Positions 7,032-13,658 of a DNA stretch of 17,191 nucleotides are shown piece after piece. The notes under the pieces were generated by a model. That model saw only the letters and a list, made by a program, of their open reading frames with translations, was not told the origin of the DNA and ran no database searches. Source of the stretch: SIG459 sp045532145 (lineage in GTDB: Bacteria; Bacillota; Clostridia; Oscillospirales; Oscillospiraceae); the NCBI GenBank assembly GCA_045532145.1, contig JAZSFJ010000133.1, forward strand, positions 1 through 17,191. The letters are read 5' to 3'. Each line of letters starts with the position of its first letter. The stretch's first letter is position 1. The position numbers and the translations under genes were made by a program.

Positions 7032-7108
7032 CTCCTGTTCAGGTATAAGAACTTAGCATCGGATTACATCCAAATAGCATCATATAGAGTTATCTTTCAT
7101 TTCTCTAC

Positions 7109-7137
7109 AGTCTATCACAATCTTTTTCTTTACGCAA
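7109..7137 (-). promoter_or_regulatory. Possible promoter of the ftsW/rodA-type gene
   Basis: On the minus strand TTGCGT (7137-7132) and TAGACT (7114-7109) are 17 bases apart, and TGA just before the -10 makes it extended. Its -35 overlaps that of the opposite tsaE promoter, so polymerase may bind only one at a time. Both boxes deviate from consensus. Confidence 0.35.
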
Positions 7138-7157
7138 CGGGAATTTGGGTTTATAAT
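7129..7157 (+). promoter_or_regulatory. Promoter of the tsaE-tsaB-upp region
   Basis: A perfect TATAAT (7152-7157) lies 17 bases after TTTACG (7129-7134). The start codon of tsaE is about 22 bases from the expected transcription start. Confidence 0.6.
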
Positions 7158-7185
7158 ATTGTAGATTAAAAATGGAGAATTGCCA

Positions 7186-7605
7186 ATGATAATTTACACC
7201 AAAAATGAATCCGAAACCGAAAGAGCCGGAGCCGACTTTGCAAGAGAGCTGCCCGCCGGAAGCGTGGTGGCCTTTTTCGGCGATCTTGGAGCGGGAAAAA
7301 CCGCCTTTGTCCGTGGTATGGCACAGGGCATGGGCATAGATAGCCGGGTCAATAGCCCCACCTTTACCATCGTCAACGAATACATAGGCGAAAGGGAGCT
7401 TTACCATTTCGATATGTACCGCCTTGGCTCTGCCGACGAGCTTTTCGACATAGGCTGGGAGGATTATCTCTCCCGTGGAGGTGTCTGCGCCGTGGAGTGG
7501 AGCGAGAATGTTGCCGATGCCTTTGAAGGCGACGAGATTGTTGTCAGAATAGAAAAGCTGTCGGATACGGAGCGGAAGATAAGCATAGGGGAGGAGACAA
7601 TATGA
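7186..7605 (+). CDS. tsaE: tRNA threonylcarbamoyladenosine biosynthesis ATPase TsaE
   Basis: This 139-residue P-loop ATPase works with TsaB and TsaD in the t6A modification of tRNAs that read ANN codons; TsaE drives turnover of the complex. The Walker A loop is GDLGAGKT (32-39). NSPTFTIVNEY, HFDMYRL and the VEWSEN motif near residue 106 are typical of TsaE. The ATG at 7186 is preceded by GGAGA with seven bases between; a TTG two codons earlier is in frame but less likely. The stop overlaps tsaB as ATGA. Length fits the family. Confidence 0.93.
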   Translation: MIIYTKNESETERAGADFARELPAGSVVAFFGDLGAGKTAFVRGMAQGMGIDSRVNSPTFTIVNEYIGERELYHFDMYRLGSADELFDIGWEDYLSRGGVCAVEWSENVADAFEGDEIVVRIEKLSDTERKISIGEETI

Positions 7606-8297
7606 TAATACTTGCCCTTGAATCCTCTGCCAAGGCCGCCTCTGCCGCCCTTTCAAGGGACGGAAGCCTCCTTGCCCAGAGCTATCAGCTCAGCGGCCTT
7701 ACCCACAGCCGCACCCTCCTGCCCATGGCAGAGGATCTTATAAAAAATGCGGGCCTTACCATGGCGGATGTTGACTGCGTGGCCGTTGCCCACGGCCCCG
7801 GCTCCTTTACAGGCGTCCGCATAGGCGTTTCCGCAGCCAAGGGCCTTTGCTGGGGAGCGGACAAGCCCGCTGTGGGAGTATCCACTCTTGAGGCAATGGC
7901 ATGGAACGGCGAATATGCCGGCGAAGGCACTGTTATCTGCTGCGCTATGGACGCCCGCAGAAATCAGGTGTATAACGCCCTCTTCACTTTTGAAAAGGGG
8001 GAGCCCAAACGCCTTTGCAAGGACAGGGCCATATCCCTCCGGGAGCTTGCAGATGAGCTTAAGGAGCGGAATGAACCTATTGTGGTAGTAGGTGACGGAG
8101 CTGAGCTCTGCTATAATTTCCTGAAAAATGAGCTGAGTGATGTTTCCATAGCCCCCGAGAGCATGAGAATGCAGAACGCATGGGGTGTGTGCCGCAGCGC
8201 CCATAAAGTGGAGCCTCATCCGGCCTCGGAGCTTATTCCAGTGTATCTCAGACTCTCCCAGGCGGAGAGAGAACGCCTCGAGCGACTGAATAAATAA
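7602..8297 (+). CDS. tsaB: tRNA threonylcarbamoyladenosine biosynthesis protein TsaB
   Basis: The 231-residue protein is the ASKHA-fold partner that dimerises with TsaD to transfer the threonylcarbamoyl group onto A37 of tRNA; it has no catalytic site of its own. Evidence is the N-terminal ALESSAKAASAAL, THSRTLLPM, and VAHGPGSFTGVRIGVSAAKG, which is diagnostic of TsaB. It overlaps tsaE by four bases. In many Firmicutes rimI and tsaD follow; here upp follows instead, so those genes must be elsewhere. No truncation is seen. Confidence 0.93.
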   Translation: MIILALESSAKAASAALSRDGSLLAQSYQLSGLTHSRTLLPMAEDLIKNAGLTMADVDCVAVAHGPGSFTGVRIGVSAAKGLCWGADKPAVGVSTLEAMAWNGEYAGEGTVICCAMDARRNQVYNALFTFEKGEPKRLCKDRAISLRELADELKERNEPIVVVGDGAELCYNFLKNELSDVSIAPESMRMQNAWGVCRSAHKVEPHPASELIPVYLRLSQAERERLERLNK

Positions 8298-8312
8298 TAA
8301 GGAGATATAAAA

Positions 8313-8945
8313 ATGAGCGAAGTTCACATTTTCGACCATCCTCTTATCCAGCATAAGCTTTCCATCCTCCGTGATGAGAACACCGGCGTCAAGGAGTTCC
8401 GCGAGCTTGTAAGCGAGATAGCCATGCTTATGTGCTACGAGGCCACCCGCGACCTGCCCACCGAGGAAGTCACCATCAAGACTCCTGTGGCTGAGGCTAA
8501 GGTCCGCCGCCTCTCCGGCAAGAAGCTTGCCATCGTTCCCATTCTCCGTGCCGGCCTCGGCATGGTGGACGGTATGCTGGCTATGCTTCCCTCTGCGAAG
8601 GTTGGCCACATTGGCCTTTACCGCGACCCCGAGACCCTTGAGCCCGTTGAGTATTACTGCAAGATGCCCTCCGACATCGCTGAGCGTGATGTTATTATTG
8701 TAGACCCCATGCTGGCCACCGGCGGCAGCGCCATTGCAGCCTGCGACTTTATGAAGAATAAGTATGGCTGCCGCAGCGTTAAGCTCATGTGCATCATTGC
8801 TTCTCCTGAGGGCATTGATGCTATGCACGCAGCTCACCCCGATGTGAACATATATGTTGCCGCAGAGGACGAGTGTCTCAATGACCACGGCTACATTGTT
8901 CCCGGTCTGGGCGACGCCGGCGACAGAATCTTCGGTACCAAGTAA
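8313..8945 (+). CDS. upp: Uracil phosphoribosyltransferase
   Basis: The enzyme joins uracil and PRPP to give UMP in cytosolic pyrimidine salvage. The 210-residue length is standard. VPILRAGLGMVDGML (75-89) is the conserved Arg-Ala-Gly segment, DPMLATGGSA (131-140) is the PRPP-binding loop, and YIVPGLGDAGDRIFGT near the end is the uracil-binding signature. AAGGAGA precedes the ATG by about eight bases. It is 15 bases downstream of tsaB and probably cotranscribed. Codon use is strongly biased to C-ending codons compared with neighbours, consistent with high expression. Confidence 0.97.
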   Translation: MSEVHIFDHPLIQHKLSILRDENTGVKEFRELVSEIAMLMCYEATRDLPTEEVTIKTPVAEAKVRRLSGKKLAIVPILRAGLGMVDGMLAMLPSAKVGHIGLYRDPETLEPVEYYCKMPSDIAERDVIIVDPMLATGGSAIAACDFMKNKYGCRSVKLMCIIASPEGIDAMHAAHPDVNIYVAAEDECLNDHGYIVPGLGDAGDRIFGTK

Positions 8946-8955
8946 ATACATCTCC

Positions 8956-8983
8956 AAACCGGAGGACCTTGTTCCTCCGGTTT
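8956..8983 (+). terminator. Hairpin between upp and the fchA-like gene
   Basis: AAACCGGAGGA pairs perfectly with TCCTCCGGTTT around CCTTGT. Only three T residues follow, so it is a weak terminator at best and some read-through into the folate genes is likely. It could alternatively act as a processing or stability hairpin. Confidence 0.55.
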
Positions 8984-9007
8984 CGGCATAAAAGGAGGGA
9001 CAGCAAA

Positions 9008-9625
9008 ATGTCCATGTCCCAAATGAATATAAACGAGTTTAACACTTCTCTCGCATCCAAAGCCCCCACACCCGGAGGGGGAGGGGCCAGCGCACTTGCG
9101 GCTTCCCTTGGCGCGGCTCTGGGTTCAATGGTTATTAATCTCACCAGCGGCAAGAAAAAGTACGCTCAATATGAAGAGGAACTCTCTGCGCTTTTGGCAG
9201 AGCTTGAAAATCTTCGGCTGCGCTCTCAGGAACTTATTAGCGAGGATGCAAAGGCCTTTGAGCCTCTTGCCCGTGCATATGCTATTCCCAAGGACGCCCC
9301 CGGACGTGATGAGGAAATGGAGCGCTGCCTGCGCCTTGCGGCAGAGCCTCCTATGGAGCTCCTTCGCCTTGCCTGCAGGGGCATACTTATCCATGAGCGT
9401 CTTGAGGAAATAGGCTCCATTCTGGCCATCTCCGATGTGGGCACCGGTGTTATTATGCTCTGGGCTGCCATGTACGGAGCCGCCATGAATGTGCGGGTGA
9501 ATACAAGGCTTATGAAGGACCGTGAGTTTGCGGAAAAGCTCAACTGTGAAACGGAGGAGCTTATGAACGCCCATTGGAAAACTGCGGACAGGGTATATGA
9601 AAAGGTTTGGGAGAGACTTAAATGA
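9008..9625 (+). CDS. FchA-like methenyl-THF cyclohydrolase / formimino-THF cyclodeaminase
   Basis: This 205-residue protein is a stand-alone FTCD_C domain, the mostly helical fold of formiminotetrahydrofolate cyclodeaminase and of FchA. The signature is APTPGGGGASALAASLGAAL (starting near residue 19) and NLTSGKKKY (44-52), later AISDVGTG and AAMNVRVN. Relatives either release ammonia from 5-formimino-THF or hydrolyse 5,10-methenyl-THF to 10-formyl-THF; no formiminotransferase domain is attached. The ATG at 9008 follows AAGGAGGG; a second ATG two codons later is possible. Its stop overlaps folD as ATGA, so both products are made together, which favours a role in the methylene- to formyl-THF route. 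Confidence 0.85.
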   Translation: MSMSQMNINEFNTSLASKAPTPGGGGASALAASLGAALGSMVINLTSGKKKYAQYEEELSALLAELENLRLRSQELISEDAKAFEPLARAYAIPKDAPGRDEEMERCLRLAAEPPMELLRLACRGILIHERLEEIGSILAISDVGTGVIMLWAAMYGAAMNVRVNTRLMKDREFAEKLNCETEELMNAHWKTADRVYEKVWERLK

Positions 9626-10494
9626 GCGCTGAAATATTGAAGGGGGCTCCTGTAGCCGCCTGCCTGAACGAAAAAACAAAAGAAATTTGCTCAAAGCTGG
9701 GGGAAAATGGCATAAATCCTTGTCTTGCTGTTGTTCGCCTTGGAGAGCGCTCTGACGATATTGCCTACGAAAAGGGAATACTCAAGCGCTGCGACGCAGT
9801 TGGCGTGGAGCTAAGACAGATTCTTCTCCCTGAGGATATTGGCCAGAGCGAGCTCGTTGAGGCCATTGCCGGGCTGAATGAAGATGCAGGTGTCCACGGC
9901 ATACTGGTATTCATGCCCCTGCCCGGGCATATAGACGAAAGGGCTGTAAGAGAGTCCATAGCACCGGAGAAGGACGTGGATGGTGTGACTATGGGCTCCG
10001 CCGCAGGTGTTTACTCCGGAAGCGGAGTGGGATTTGCGCCCTGCACCGCCAGAGCGGTCATCGAGATTTTGAAGTATTACGGCGTTGACATGACCTCCCG
10101 CCGTGCCGCTGTTTTCGGACGCAGCATGGTTATAGGCCGTCCGGTGAGTATGCTGCTCATGGAGGAAAACGCTACCGTCACCATTTGCCACAGCCGCAGC
10201 CCTGAGCCCGAGAAGATCGCCCGCGAGGCAGATATAATCGTCGCAGCCGTGGGTAGAGCGGGAGCCCTTGGAAAGGAATATTTCCGCCCGGGACAGACCA
10301 TTATCGATGTGGGTATCAATTTCAATGCCGAGGGCAAAATGTGCGGAGACGTGGATTTTTCCGCCGCAGAGCCCATAGTTTCTGCTATTAGCCCTGTGCC
10401 CGGAGGTGTGGGCGCCGTTACAACCGCCGTGCTTGTTCGCCATGTGGCCGAGGCTGCAGAAAAATATGGTGACAAAGGCGAAATTATGTGGTAA
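9622..10494 (+). CDS. folD: FolD-type methylenetetrahydrofolate dehydrogenase, cyclohydrolase residues replaced
   Basis: FolD normally oxidises 5,10-methylene-THF to methenyl-THF with NAD(P)+ and then hydrolyses it to 10-formyl-THF. The 290-residue protein has the family framework: GILVFMPLP (93-101), PEKDVDG (115-121), a Rossmann segment with GRSMVIGRPVSMLL, and the end motif PVPGGVGAVTTAVL. An ungapped comparison from memory with E. coli FolD aligns Tyr50 with Tyr49 here, but the catalytic Lys54 with Ile53 and Gln98 with Phe97; the Asp of KDVDG is kept. Loss of Lys and Gln predicts a dehydrogenase without cyclohydrolase activity. It overlaps the fchA-like gene by four bases and precedes a THF riboswitch. 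Confidence 0.93.
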   Translation: MSAEILKGAPVAACLNEKTKEICSKLGENGINPCLAVVRLGERSDDIAYEKGILKRCDAVGVELRQILLPEDIGQSELVEAIAGLNEDAGVHGILVFMPLPGHIDERAVRESIAPEKDVDGVTMGSAAGVYSGSGVGFAPCTARAVIEILKYYGVDMTSRRAAVFGRSMVIGRPVSMLLMEENATVTICHSRSPEPEKIAREADIIVAAVGRAGALGKEYFRPGQTIIDVGINFNAEGKMCGDVDFSAAEPIVSAISPVPGGVGAVTTAVLVRHVAEAAEKYGDKGEIMW

Positions 10495-10512
10495 TACTAT
10501 AGTGTGAATATT

Positions 10513-10620
10513 TTGGACAGAGTAGGGAACTGCGCGTCAAGTGTCTGAGGATGGGAGTTGTCTCAGGACGAAGTGCTGGGAGTAATCGGTGCGCGATGCT
10601 TTTCCCGCATCCGCTGCCAC
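10513..10620 (+). promoter_or_regulatory. Tetrahydrofolate (THF-I) riboswitch aptamer upstream of folT
   Basis: The RNA would contain the conserved pieces of the folT-type THF riboswitch in order: AGAGTAG, GCGCGTCAAGTG, a P3 stem CTGAG/CTCAG (10545-10549 and 10562-10566), GGACGAAGTG, CGGTGCGCG and CGCATCCGCTG. P1 forms from TTTTGGACAG with CTGCCACAA, P2 from GGGAA..GCGC with GCGC..TTCCC, and the loop GGATG (10549-10553) can pair with CATCC (10608-10612) as the known pseudoknot. A TATAGT at 10498-10503 could be its own -10 box, with start near 10510, although the -35 is poor; read-through from folD is also possible. Assignment is by recalled consensus, not a covariance search. Confidence 0.88.
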
Positions 10621-10638
10621 AATTTATGGGGTTTTCAT

Positions 10639-10676
10639 GCTCCTTTCGTGGCAACTGTCACGAAAGGAGCTTTTTT
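10639..10676 (+). terminator. Expression-platform terminator of the THF riboswitch
   Basis: GCTCCTTTCGTG (10639-10650) pairs perfectly with CACGAAAGGAGC (10659-10670) and is followed by six T residues. The right arm contains the AAAGGAG ribosome binding site of folT, whose ATG comes directly after the T run, so the same hairpin stops transcription and hides the ribosome site. An OFF switch on THF binding is expected from the family. Confidence 0.85.
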
Positions 10677-11237
10677 ATGCAAAAATCCAAAACCTCGCTG
10701 ACTGTTCGCATGATGGCTGTTGATGCGGTGCTCATCGCCATGTATGTTGTGCTCAATTTCTTTTCCCTTCGGCTTGCCAACATAAAGTTCACTCTTGATG
10801 CTTTTCCCATAATAGTGGGTGCTGTCATGTTCGGCCCTGTCCACGGCTCTTTGATAGGCTTTCTGGGCAGCGGCATTTATCAGCTTTTCTTCTCCGGTTA
10901 TGGTATAACCCCCACCACCTTGCTCTGGATGATTCCCGCCATTGCCCGGGGACTTATAATCGGCCTTTATTCAAAGCGCAAAGGCTATGAGCCCAAAGGA
11001 TTTGGCCTTATCATTGTCACCATTATCAGCGGCTTTGTGGTTACGCTGCTGAATACTCTGGCCCTTTATGTGGATAGTATTATATACAAATATTATTCCT
11101 TCGAGCTGGTTTTCGGTCTGCTTGTACCTAAGTTTATTATCGGCATTATTCTGGCCACCATCTTCGCTCTTTTAGTTCCCGCTCTCGTCAGCAGGATAAG
11201 AAAAAACATCAAGCTGCCCACAGGAGGCAAAAATTAA
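10677..11237 (+). CDS. folT: ECF transporter S component, folate family
   Basis: The 186-residue membrane protein is the substrate-binding subunit of an energy-coupling-factor transporter; it needs the shared EcfA, EcfA' and EcfT proteins encoded elsewhere. Five to six hydrophobic segments, the early Leu-Ala-rich helix and the FTLDAFPIIVGAVMFGPVHG segment are typical of S components, and GFLGSGIYQLF fits the folate group. The THF riboswitch in front makes folate the likely substrate. I start at ATG 10677, after AAGGAG within the terminator; the frame is open further upstream but that is riboswitch sequence. The stop codon touches the ansA start. Confidence 0.88.
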   Translation: MQKSKTSLTVRMMAVDAVLIAMYVVLNFFSLRLANIKFTLDAFPIIVGAVMFGPVHGSLIGFLGSGIYQLFFSGYGITPTTLLWMIPAIARGLIIGLYSKRKGYEPKGFGLIIVTIISGFVVTLLNTLALYVDSIIYKYYSFELVFGLLVPKFIIGIILATIFALLVPALVSRIRKNIKLPTGGKN

Positions 11238-12254
11238 ATGCAGGATAAGAAAAATGTACTTATAATTTATACCGGCGGCACCATTGGCATGGTGGAAACC
11301 GAGGATGGCTATGCTACCAAAAGCGGTTATCTTCACCGCGTTCTTGGCAGCATGAGTGAGCTCTTCCATTCCGGTATGCCTCATTGGGAGCTTATAGAGT
11401 TTGAGCATATATGCGATTCCAGCAATATCTCTATTGCCGACTGGAGCGCCATGGCCCACACAATAAAGGATAACTATGAGCTTTATGACGGTTTTGTTAT
11501 CCTCCACGGCACAGACACCATGGCCTACACTGCATCTGCCCTCAGCTTCATGCTGGAAGGCCTTGGAAAGCCTGTGGTGCTCACCGGAGCCCAGATACCC
11601 ATAGGTCAGGCCCGCACCGACGCCCGCGATAATCTCATCGGCTCCATTATTATAGCCGGGGAGGGGAAGGTGCCCGAAGTTTGCGTCTACTTCGGAAAAA
11701 AGCTCCTTCGCGGCAACCGCTCCACCAAGGTCTCCGCAGACGAGATGGAGGCCTTTGCGTCTCCCAATTTCCCCCCTCTTGCCACCGCTGCTATAGATAT
11801 AAGATATCTGGATTCCCTCGTCCGTCCGGCGGGAGAGGCTCTGGAAGTAGTGGATTTTGCAAAGGATATGCCTATAGCCGTTTTGAAGATATTCCCCGGC
11901 ATACAGTTTAAGATGTTTGAGAATATCATGACGGAGGATTTGAAAGCTCTTGTTATAGAGGCCTTCGGCGTAGGCAATATCCCCCAGTACGATGCAGAGC
12001 TTCTGCCACTCATACGCAAGGCCGCCGATAACGGAACAATCATCGTTGTCTGCACCCAGTGCCTCCGTGGCAAGGTGCAGCTGGGCACCTATGAAACAAG
12101 CTCAGCTTTGAAAAAGGCGGGTGCTGTCAGCGGCAGAGATATGACTGTTGAAGCCGCGGTTACAAAGCTTCGCTATCTCTTTGCCAAGCGCTGCTCTTCC
12201 GAAAGAATTAGAAAGCTCATGGAAAAAGACCTCCGGGGCGAGCTCAGTGAGTAA
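11238..12254 (+). CDS. ansA: Type I L-asparaginase
   Basis: The enzyme hydrolyses asparagine to aspartate and ammonia. Its 338 residues match cytoplasmic type I asparaginases. The two active-site motifs are IYTGGTIG (10-17), with the nucleophilic Thr, and LHGTDTMAYTASAL (89-102), with the Thr-Asp pair; VLTGAQIPIGQARTDARDN follows as expected. No signal peptide is present, unlike periplasmic type II enzymes. Its ATG directly follows the folT stop, and AGGAGGC at the end of folT serves as ribosome site, so it should share the THF-riboswitch transcript and be coupled in translation. A hairpin follows it. Confidence 0.94.
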   Translation: MQDKKNVLIIYTGGTIGMVETEDGYATKSGYLHRVLGSMSELFHSGMPHWELIEFEHICDSSNISIADWSAMAHTIKDNYELYDGFVILHGTDTMAYTASALSFMLEGLGKPVVLTGAQIPIGQARTDARDNLIGSIIIAGEGKVPEVCVYFGKKLLRGNRSTKVSADEMEAFASPNFPPLATAAIDIRYLDSLVRPAGEALEVVDFAKDMPIAVLKIFPGIQFKMFENIMTEDLKALVIEAFGVGNIPQYDAELLPLIRKAADNGTIIVVCTQCLRGKVQLGTYETSSALKKAGAVSGRDMTVEAAVTKLRYLFAKRCSSERIRKLMEKDLRGELSE

Positions 12255-12261
12255 TAGTCAA

Positions 12262-12288
12262 TAAGGACGGCTTTGCGGGCCGTCCTTA
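12262..12288 (+). terminator. Terminator after ansA
   Basis: TAAGGACGGC and GCCGTCCTTA pair perfectly around TTTGCGG. A broken T-rich tail (AAACTTTTG) follows, so termination may be incomplete. Confidence 0.65.
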
Positions 12289-12357
12289 AAACTTTTGATA
12301 ATAATATGATGCATTATTTGCTTATACTTCTCCCATAACTCCGGAAAGGAGAGGAAA

Positions 12358-13563
12358 ATGAAGAAATTTATTCCGATAATACTTGCTTTGGTACTGCTTA
12401 TTAGTGCCTGTGGAGGCAATGCGGCAGAGCCTGCAGCTTCCGGTTCTTCGCCGGACTTTACTGCAAATGAGCTTGCCTGTGCTGTAATAACAGAAAGCGG
12501 CATGAATGTGGAGCAGTTCCAGAGCATAAATGATAGCTATGACGCGGAGGCTATGAGCGGCTATGTTCAGGGCTTTTACGGACTTACTCCCGAGTATTGG
12601 GAGGATTGCGCCATATACCGTGCAGCAGACGGCACAAAGGCAGATGAGATAAGCATTTTCAAGCTTGCGGACAAGGCTGACCTGAACACCGTTTTCAATG
12701 AGCTTGAATCCTATCGCCATGGCAGACAGGGCGACTTTTTCGGCTACGCACCGGACCAGGCCGCCATATGTGACGAGGCAATTATCAGCATAAGCTCCGA
12801 TGGCCTATGGGCAGCGGTGCTGATATGCCCGGAGCCTCAAAAGCTTGATGAAGCATTTTTTGCGGCTTTGAATATGGAGCTTCCTGAGTATGAGGATGAG
12901 CCCTTTCCGACGGAAGTTCCGGAGACTGAGCCTGTCTTTGTTGAGAACCTGGGTGAGCTTCCGGAATACTGGCTGCCCTACACAGACCCTGAGATTGACG
13001 ATATGACTTTGTGGGATAACAGGGAAGTGGTGGCTGCAATTAAAGTCGGGGATGATTCCGGCCTTGATAATGAGGGTAAAAAGCTCTTTAATGAAGTCAA
13101 CAGAATTGTCGGGAATCTGATTTCCGACGACATGAGCCCTCTTGAAAAAGAAAGGGCTATTTACGATTGGCTCTGTGCCAACTGCGAATACGACCACCGC
13201 CATTACCAGGTGCCAAACAATGCACCTCGCATTTCCTATGAGCCTTATGGGGCTATAGTGGAAGGCGAGGCGATCTGCCTCGGCTATGCAACGGCGTTCC
13301 AGCTTTTTATGGATGTGCTTGATATTGAGTGCATCACCCTTGTGGGCGGCGCTTTCCAGTCCACCGAGGACCATGCCTGGAATATGGTAAAAATAGACGG
13401 GCAGTGGTACTGCGTGGACCCCACATGGGATGCAGGCTGCGACCCCGAATGGTACAGCTATTTCAACGTAAGCTCCGAGTACATGGCTCTTACAAACCAC
13501 CAGTGGGACTATGAAGCATATCCCGTTTCACAGCCGGATAAAATGGGTACGGGAATGAAATAA
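12358..13563 (+). CDS. Lipoprotein with DUF4358-like and transglutaminase-like domains
   Basis: The 401-residue product has a lipoprotein signal ending LLISAC, so Cys18 should be lipidated and the protein anchored on the outer face of the membrane. Residues about 32-165 (DEISIFKLADKADL and following) look like DUF4358. A Pro/Glu-rich linker follows, then a transglutaminase or protease-like core at about 258-360 with the triad Cys307 (EGEAICLGYA), His339 (EDHAWN) and Asp354 (VDPTWD). The triad is intact, so it may cleave or cross-link cell-surface proteins; the target is unknown. GGAGAGG precedes the ATG, and TATACT at 12323-12328 may be the -10 box. It is transcribed in the direction of sleB. 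Confidence 0.87.
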   Translation: MKKFIPIILALVLLISACGGNAAEPAASGSSPDFTANELACAVITESGMNVEQFQSINDSYDAEAMSGYVQGFYGLTPEYWEDCAIYRAADGTKADEISIFKLADKADLNTVFNELESYRHGRQGDFFGYAPDQAAICDEAIISISSDGLWAAVLICPEPQKLDEAFFAALNMELPEYEDEPFPTEVPETEPVFVENLGELPEYWLPYTDPEIDDMTLWDNREVVAAIKVGDDSGLDNEGKKLFNEVNRIVGNLISDDMSPLEKERAIYDWLCANCEYDHRHYQVPNNAPRISYEPYGAIVEGEAICLGYATAFQLFMDVLDIECITLVGGAFQSTEDHAWNMVKIDGQWYCVDPTWDAGCDPEWYSYFNVSSEYMALTNHQWDYEAYPVSQPDKMGTGMK

Positions 13564-13609
13564 AAACAAATTTATTCAAGCTGTGACAAAAATTAAATAA
13601 CATATAAAA

Positions 13610-13653
13610 ATCGCTCCTTCGCAGACTAAAAACATAAATCTGCAAGGAGCGAT
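13610..13653 (+). promoter_or_regulatory. Leader hairpin that buries the sleB ribosome binding site
   Basis: ATCGCTCCTT (13610-13619) pairs with AAGGAGCGAT (13644-13653), and after one unpaired C the inner GCAGA (13621-13625) pairs with TCTGC (13639-13643). The loop is 13 A-rich bases. The right arm contains AAGGAG, the only plausible ribosome site of sleB, whose ATG is six bases on. With flanking A and T tracts it may also end the preceding transcript. A CATATAA at 13601-13607 loosely resembles a sporulation-sigma -10 element; if used, transcription would begin inside the left arm. Confidence 0.65.
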
Positions 13654-13658
13654 ATTTT

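Noticed and set aside
7653..8957. 434-codon minus-strand open frame
   Set aside because: It lies antisense to tsaB and upp, both certain genes. The composition (many Gly, His, Ala) is that of a codon-bias shadow, and it has no family motif.
10551..10676. Extended N-terminus of the folT frame
   Set aside because: This part coincides with the riboswitch aptamer and terminator; the ribosome site and ATG at 10677 explain translation.
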